Shown here: piece by piece, positions 57,562 to 64,000 of the stretch | Numbering within the stretch: position 1 is the first letter of the stretch | Layout: each line of letters opens with the position of its first letter | Translations under genes and position numbers: made by a program | The notes under the pieces: model-generated | Databases searched by the model: none | Told to the model about the DNA's origin: nothing | What the model saw: only the letters and a program-made list of their open reading frames with translations | NCBI GenBank assembly: GCA_037447655.1 | Contig: JBBHKE010001545.1 | Coordinates: forward strand, 75,060-139,059 | Source of the DNA: Zygnema cylindricum | Taxonomy: Eukaryota > Streptophyta > Zygnematophyceae > Zygnematales > Zygnemataceae | DNA length: 64,000 nt | Reading direction: 5' to 3'

Positions 57562-59345
57562 ATGTATGGTGAAGCATATGATACGAAGTGACGAAGCGAT
57601 ACGATGTATTGCCACATTTGCATGCTATGCTAAATCGCAGTTAAATGATGCGGTACGATAGCGTACAGTACAGTATTCTACTGAACTGTGGTTCTGTGCA
57701 ATCTTACCGGAAAGCTTTGCCAGTTTGGCGTGGTTTCAGAACGGGGAAAAAGAAGTCCCTCCTTGTTTAAAACTCCGCAGTCGCGCGCAACAGAGCAAAG
57801 GCGCCTGTAGTTAAGGACCTACGAGCCAGTCGCATTCATCGTGTCATCGTCTGTCACGTCAGCTTCATGCATCAGACATCTGCTGCGTCGTTATGCTTTG
57901 CGCATCATAAAATCGTTGTCATTTTAGGGCGCGCCATCATGACACTTTCCTGTCCAAAGTCAAGTCGTTTTGCAAAATGCAATGGACACACGCAAAAAAA
58001 ATAGACACCACGTGTCAATTTCTGCGGTCCGTCACGGGCCTTTTTTTGCGGTAACACGAACTTTGATTTCGTCAATGATCGCGACAAGTGGCAAAAAATC
58101 GACCGGGCCAAATATTTTTTTATCTTTACGGGACAGAATCAAAAAATAAAATATCAGGAAAATTGCCTGAGAAAAGAAAAAATAAATAAATCGACGTCGC
58201 AAAAAGTAAAATTTTGTCTAATTTTGGGATCTGGTCCAAGAAATTTTTTGAGGCACGCAAAAAAGCGGTATTTTCTTTTTTTCCGGTTCATCTTACGAGA
58301 GCCTACAATTGGTTCATCGTACTGTACGGCCGACCTTCGGATTTTGGACCGTGCACACACACTATTTCGGTATCGACGACCGTACTTCTATTTGGAATTT
58401 TAGAAGGTTGTTTTCTGGTCCTATTTGCTTGACCATCATTTAATTGGTCGCGCTAAATGTTCTAACAATATCATAGCTGTCTGTTATCAATCATTGCAAT
58501 CGTTACCTTTTTGGCAATAAAATCTTATGCTTTTGAGCAGAACAGATGTCAGTTCCGGCAATTTTCTAAACAGACCAAAGTTCAATTTAGAAAAGCTGGC
58601 ATAACTGACCGACATAACTGAGAACTGGTCCAATGGAGCTTCACCCTAGTTATCAACGGAACTTTTTAATGGAACCGCATCCAGAGTGCCCTGACGGAGA
58701 TTTCTCTGGATATGATATATGCTCTCCGTAACTATATCAGTCCCCCTTTTTTCGATGGTGTTCACTGTTCACATAGCGTCCATGGTGTCCTCCTAGTAAT
58801 TGTCAAGAGCAAACCATTACGGTGTTTGCACTTTGTACAGTGTTTTATCAGGCCGTACGAATATAATATGCCTCACGCTATATTCTGTGAACATCCAAAA
58901 TTCAGCTTCTCTGCCGACTGCCAAGTGCCAGAACCATCAACCAATCGCAGGAGACATATCGGAAGCTGCAGTACGAAGCTGCTGTACATTCCCTGTACGG
59001 TACTGTACGGTACTACAGTTCAAACTTTCAAACTTCAAAACTTGCCTTTCCTTTGAGACAAAGCAGAAGCAGAAAACTCTCACACACGGTTTGGCTGTGA
59101 ATGCTTTCCTCTTACAAGGTAGCAAAGCAGCAGAAAAGTGTACGGACGAGGAAACTTCTTGGACTTGGTCTAGGGATAGCAGTGGCCTTTGGCCTTCGCA
59201 TAGCAGCTGCAATGGTACGGACGGATGGAAAGAGAAGAGAGGAAAGGGTGGAAAGAGAGGCAAGGGAGAGGAGAGAGGAGAGGATCAGAATGAGTATGGG
59301 ACTACACTTGTAAAATTTGAAGGCCATGGGGAAACAGAAGGCTTG
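57562..59345. other. Upstream region of the ET gene
   Basis: The reading frame of the ET gene's first exon stays open back to 58800, but 58800-59090 has noncoding character, for example GTACTGTACGGTACTG repeats near 58996-59020. It may be 5' UTR or contain a leader intron. No other gene is visible. Confidence 0.45.
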
Positions 59346-62300
59346 ATGAAACCTGGAGAAGTTTTAAACGCAAAAATTTACATAAGAGAAAGAAAAACTA
59401 GGGTTTCGAGTGCATTAGAGAAGGAGAGAAGAGTGACTAGTGGCAGGGAAGAAGGTGAAGGAAGAGTGAGGAAAGATAGGCATTCAGTCAATTTAAAACG
59501 AGAGAGGAAGGATCACGAACCTAGTACAAGTTATGCTAATAAGAAATATCACGAAAACATTGAAGTAGAAGAAAGTAGAAGGACGATCTTAAAAAAATTG
59601 AAGGTGATAGGAGTTTCTAATAAACGAAAAAGGAGCAAGAGGTTAAAGATGGTTACCCCTAGTAAATTTAAAGTGGATAATAAGGCACAAAGCTCTCGAC
59701 GAAAAGGTCAGTCTGGTGGAAAAGAACAGAGGAATGTATCAAAACAGGAAGACAAGAAGAGTGGGAGACTTCGACGAGAGAATCACATTCGTGTGAAACA
59801 TGACAAACTGTTTTGTGATTGGAAAGTAAGTTTTACTTTTTATCAATTTAATGATTTTTGTATGACAGGAATTTCACGAGCATCCATTGTGCTTAAGAGC
59901 ATCCTAAACCCTCAAAACCCTAGTGGACTCTTTGGAAAAGTAAGACGAGGAGCAATCATGTCGCGTCACTTTTGTAAAAAAATGCTGCATATTACATTTC
60001 TTTAATGAATTGTCATGGGAAAGACGACTGCTTATTCTTTTCAGGAAAAGCTCTTTCTTTGTCCTAATAGTCATTTGAAGCATAGACCAAAAGTACCGCT
60101 TTTTACTTTGTATTATATGCACAAGAGGAGTCAAATGGGCGTAGTCCCTCAAGAGTCTTCTTAGCGGACTACCCTATTTTACTCCTTTTGTGCGTACAAT
60201 ACGATGTAAAATGCCCGCACCTTTGCTCTATGATTCGAACAATCCGTATTTCTATTGTATTTTTCCGGAATATGATTGGAGACAAATTTGAAAAACTTCG
60301 CAGTTTGACTTGCTTTCAGAACCTGTCCATTGCCATCGACTGAAATGTAGTCAAGCCTTCGTTTTTTTGGTCCTATTTTTTGTGGTTTTTTTTTTATTGT
60401 TATTTTGTCATTTTTGTTATTTATTTTCAGATTTACTTTTATTATTTTTCTGACCCTTTTTTTTTCTTTTGAGGTTTCTCATGACGTGGTGGATATTCAG
60501 TTACTCGTTTTCTTCAACAGAATAGCAAAAGAAACTAGCATATAATGTGAAACATAGTGGCTTTTTAATGCAACTATAACGCTGTTTTTTATTTTCCGTG
60601 CATAGCTTGCTAAAGTATGCATATCCGTTCAAAAGAAACTACGACTTTGATTTATTATTCATCAACAATTCATCATTCATCAACAATTTATCATTCATCA
60701 TTATTTTAGTCACTCTCATCATATTCACAGTCATCATATTCATCATCATCATCGTCGTCACTACCACTACCATGGTCATCTTTACGCAATGAAACATTGA
60801 TATAGACTTGAAGAGAAAGGCGCAACAGAATTTTGTACTGGTTAGAAGATGCAGCAATAGAAGGCTTTATACTGACATCAACTGTTTTGATTGTGTACTT
60901 CATATTTTTGAAAGTTGTAAGTACAGTTCTGTAGGGTTTTAAGCTGCAGTGACATGCTCTGCTAAGAGTATTATGGCAAAACCGACAGTCAAGTTTGATT
61001 TATGATCGAATTCCAAATTGGAGTCCACTCTCTCTGTCTTCCTCCTTCGTCTCTAGTGTCTGTTTGGAACCGATAGGGAGGCCACTTTTTATTTTAGCCT
61101 GTAGAAGTTATGCAGTGGAGAGGAAGAGGGAGGGTTGAGGGAGGAGAGTGAAGAGTGGAGAGGGAGAAGGATGTCTCTTGCAAAATGCGTAATTGCAGCT
61201 TATCTTCTATTCTTCCTGATTCCAGGTCTTGGTTGGACCGACAGACTGGGAAGATCACGCTCAAGGAAAGGAAGGGATAACTCGTTATCACATTCACAAT
61301 ATGCCCCAAACATATTTCGGACCTGGAGTGTATGAATTAGGCATCATTGATCCCAGCAAAGTTCCCAAATCCAGTAGAAATTCAACTTCTGTTTCTGATG
61401 CACGGAAGTCAAGCCGTAAATTGAGGAAAGAAGATGTTGTAGTTGTATATGTCGGGCAGGCGGAAAATGTTCGTCAACGTTTGCAAAGGTACGGGCAGGG
61501 GGGCTCTCATCTTGGTCCAAAAATAGTAACAGGACATAAGGGAGAGGTTATGGTGAAGATTGAAAGTGCAACGAGCAGGCTAAGACCAGATTCTATAGAT
61601 GAAAATCATATCGTGGGTTTGAGATCTTTGTATACAGTGTTTGGACAGAAGATTCCCGGTAACGGAGACAGTAGCGGACAACATGTGAAGGCAGTGAAAG
61701 TGGAAGCTGGACAGGCAAGACTGGAGGACTTGAGTGAGGTGAAGACTAAAGAGATGAACGATCCTTGCCAGACCGAGAGTTTGTTTACGGACGTTTTTGC
61801 ACGAGGATATTTTTTAGTATTCCGCTGGGCTCGTGTAAGTAGCACATGAAACTCACCTTTTTCTCTCCCCCTACCTCACTCTTTTTTGTAGAGATGTATT
61901 CCTGTACATGTCGTTGAGTTGTCATTTGGGATGGTAATATTTAATAGATAATTTGTAGAAGTGAAGGCTAAAATATGATGTGAAAATCTGCTGAGATCTG
62001 TCCAGACTTTAGATTAGTGCAACTCAAAACAACTTCTGGGAAAACCTCGAAAGTAACTGTTATTGTTTTCTTTCATGTATGCTGGACAAGTGCTATATTT
62101 AGCAAAATCTGTTCTTGTTGTTGTCTGCATGGCAGTCACCGTAATCTGGTCTAGCCTAAAATTATTTTAGACATTGACTTTCGTGACATGCTCATAAATT
62201 AGCGTGGACCCCAATACATAACCAAGTACAAAATTAGTGATTGAGGACAATTCTTTTTCTGCACATAATGACCACACTTGTCTTTCATCCATGCTCTTAG

Positions 62301-63156
62301 TCTGTCCATACGAATTACCAGGAGCTCTTTGGCGAAAAGTACTGTCATAAGCTGAACACATTTTTTCTTTTATTGTTTTTTGACCGAATCTTATAGTTTT
62401 TTTTTCTGGTCGATGCTAACATGTTTGCGAGTTTTTTCTGCCCTGTTTCATGTCCAGGCGTCCAGCAAAGAAATGGCAAAAGAAGTCGAACTGAAACTGT
62501 TGAACACCTTCGACTATGCATGGAACCACCAACACAATGAAGAACGGAGACCAGAACAGGTTCTTAACTTAGTTAACCATGTCCGTCCTACCAATAATTA
62601 TATATTCTGTTGTATCCCTCCTCCTCCTGTTGGTTTATCTCTCCCTCTCCAACACCCAGACCAGGAGACAACTCCTTGGAAAGATATCTCTAAAACAAGC
62701 TTCCCTGCAAATCAACAAACAAAAATAAAAGTTAAAGTAAAAGTGAAAGTGAAGGATGAATCAATAGCAGCAGGTAAACAGAGAGTTGTACGAAATGCGT
62801 CAGACGAAAGTTCACCGGGAGGTGTAGGAATTGTGGGAAGTGATTGTGGGAAATGTACTATTCCAGGGGGAGACTATTGTTCCAAAAGTAGTCCAGGGAG
62901 ACGGAATCCTAGAGGGAGGAGAAGTATGTATAAGGAAGTTAGTATTGTTCCTACCAAAGAAGGTATGGTAGTGTTGCCTCCTGGTGAGGAAAGAATTGTG
63001 ATGGTAAGGGATCCTACCATGGGAGGAAACAAATGTGGGGCAAGTCTTGGGCACGGTAATTCATGTTCGAATAAGCCGGTTAAGGGTCGAAAACGATGTC
63101 CTTTACACAAGGGAGTTAAAGTATTTGCACAAGTTGTAAGGGACGTGGAAACATAA
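59346..63156 (+). CDS. ET: EFFECTOR OF TRANSCRIPTION (ET) protein: GIY-YIG-like domain plus ET Cys/His repeat
   Basis: ET proteins are plant nuclear regulators linked to gibberellin responses, differentiation and DNA methylation; their central domain resembles GIY-YIG nucleases and their C-terminal repeats bind DNA with zinc (family knowledge). Exons 59346-59825, 61226-61834 and 62458-63156 join in phase 0 (595 residues). Exon 1 is Lys/Arg-rich and ends in KHDKLFCDWK; exon 2 starts VLVGPTDWEDHAQGKEGITR, the usual ET junction. The GIY-YIG-like core is GVYELGI (195-200) and VYVGQAENVRQRLQRYG (234-250), with Arg243 and Arg245, then FARGYFLVFRWAR. Exon 3 begins SSKEMAKEVELKLLNTFDYAWN and ends with a full ET repeat (Cys556, Cys566, Cys577, His580 in PVKGRKRCPLHKG). 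A partial repeat (CGKCTIPGGDYC) precedes it. The start is uncertain: the only other in-frame Met is at 58800. Positions 62559-62660 could be a retained 102-bp intron. Confidence 0.88.
60655..60775. repeat. ATC/TCA-rich microsatellite in the ET intron
   Basis: TCATCAACAATT and TCATCATATTCA units pass into a plain (ATC)n run. The tract is polymorphic-looking and carries no coding information. Confidence 0.85.
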
Positions 63157-63892
63157 GGAAAGCGATTTGTTTTATGGAGACAAGAAGCGTATTTGTTGGA
63201 GGCACATGAAGGTGGTCCTGTTGAAGGTCGAAAAATAGGTTCGTTGAAGGAAAGTGAGATTGTCTTTTTAACAAACACTTCAAGAGAGCCTTAGGACAAC
63301 TTTCATTTGTTCTCCTGTAGGATGGTTATCTGTCTACCATTTCATTTTTCTATGAGAAATTAGGACGGAAAAAATAAATGGAAGATGGTAATCAGTTTGA
63401 CAGGGATTCTTAGTTGCGATTTAAGAGTCTAGAATTATTATGTAGAGGATGATGTTAGGATTTGCTTTTCCACTTTTTTATTTTGACAGGGCAGGTAACT
63501 TTGTTTGAATCAGTCTGATGATGATGACTCAGTTAAGGATGAAAATAGATGTAGATTTAATTTTTTAGTTTTTAGGTTTTATGTTATTTTTTTGTGTTAG
63601 CTTCCACTGCACTGTTTAGTAGATAGCGAAACTTTCTAAGGCCTGCAGGTTTGAGAAAGTTTCCGTTAGTGTTTTTTATTTCAAAAACATAGTGTTTTTT
63701 TTTCGATTTTTTTTTCAGTAGTGTTTTTTTTTTTTTCGAAAAGTTTTCAGAAGTATATTTTATTTCCCAAGTTTCATCCTGGTAAGCAGTCATCACCGGT
63801 TTTTTAATTGAACTGGTGTAGACATTGTCATAAGAAGGAGAGAAACAGAGGGAAAGTTGTGGCAATGGGCACTTGTGTCTGACTCTCCGTCT
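63157..63892. other. 3' flank of the ET gene
   Basis: AT-rich DNA with an AATAAA at 63374, a possible polyadenylation signal about 220 bases after the stop codon. T-rich tracts lie at 63690-63740. No other gene is seen. Confidence 0.45.
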
Positions 63893-64000
63893 GACAAATG
63901 GGAAACAGAACTGACTAGTAATAGTGACTTTCACATGTGACAAATGGGAAACAGAACTGACTAGTAACAGTGACTTTCACATGTGACAAATGGGAAACAG
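63893..64000. repeat. 46-bp tandem repeat running off the window
   Basis: Units starting GACAAATGGGAAACAG begin at 63893, 63939 and 63985. The first two differ at one base (AGTAATAGTG against AGTAACAGTG). The third is cut by the window end, so the array length is unknown. Confidence 0.95.

Noticed and set aside
58800-59345. N-terminal extension of the ET gene to the Met at 58800
   Set aside because: The frame is open but the translation is Cys/Tyr-rich and matches GTACTGTACGGTACTG repeats, not an ET N terminus. I left it as an alternative start.
1-64000. CRISPR arrays, bacterial operons, rRNA and tRNA genes
   Set aside because: The tandem repeats lack unique spacers, the genes are spliced and eukaryotic, and no tRNA cloverleaf or rRNA core sequence was recognised by eye. 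A tRNAscan or Rfam search could still find a small RNA.

Overview
The window reads as nuclear DNA of a green plant of the streptophyte lineage. It carries spliced genes with GT-AG introns from about 100 bp to over 3 kb. Two genes are nuclear-encoded chloroplast proteins with transit peptides (PsbP and plastid-type ribosomal protein L6), and two belong to families known from plants (SCD2 and EFFECTOR OF TRANSCRIPTION). The long introns, AT-rich intergenic DNA, dense small inverted-repeat transposons and many simple repeats would fit a repeat-rich charophyte alga such as Chara. That genus assignment is inference only. Two assembly gaps are present: 485 N at 6961-7445 and 10 N at 56491-56500.

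Layout. 2.8-14.7 kb (+): SCD2-like coiled-coil trafficking protein in at least 15 recognised exons. 17.0-18.3 kb (-): PSBP of photosystem II in four exons. 23.7-25.1 kb (+): plastid ribosomal protein L6 in three exons. 28.0-31.9 kb (-): a predicted single-pass membrane protein with a Cys-rich PAN/Apple-like C-terminal exon, only partly resolved. 32.0-35.4 kb (+): a NEDD8-specific protease (DEN1/NEDP1/SENP8 type) with a complete catalytic set, transcribed divergently from the membrane protein across about 140 bp. 59.3-63.2 kb (+): an EFFECTOR OF TRANSCRIPTION protein with a GIY-YIG-like domain and a C-terminal Cys/His repeat. The genes look like unrelated housekeeping, photosynthetic and regulatory neighbours, not a pathway cluster.

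35.4-59.3 kb is dominated by transposon remains. A decayed DDE transposase gene (50.4-55.2 kb, minus) can be rebuilt as four exons in consistent phase, with four in-frame stops and frame disruptions near its 3' end. Its 2.6-kb first intron holds a second decayed transposon-type gene of unknown family. hAT-like elements are supported by terminal inverted repeats and exact 8-bp target duplications at 19.1, 38.5 and 43.6 kb. A second, abundant group of small elements starts CACC near its ends, is flanked by TA, and occurs at least ten times. Several copies are nested in each other or in hAT elements, so the order of insertion can be read from the sequence.

No rRNA, tRNA, CRISPR array or bacterial-type operon was seen. 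All exon boundaries come from reading splice signals, frame continuity and remembered family features, and no alignment or search was run.
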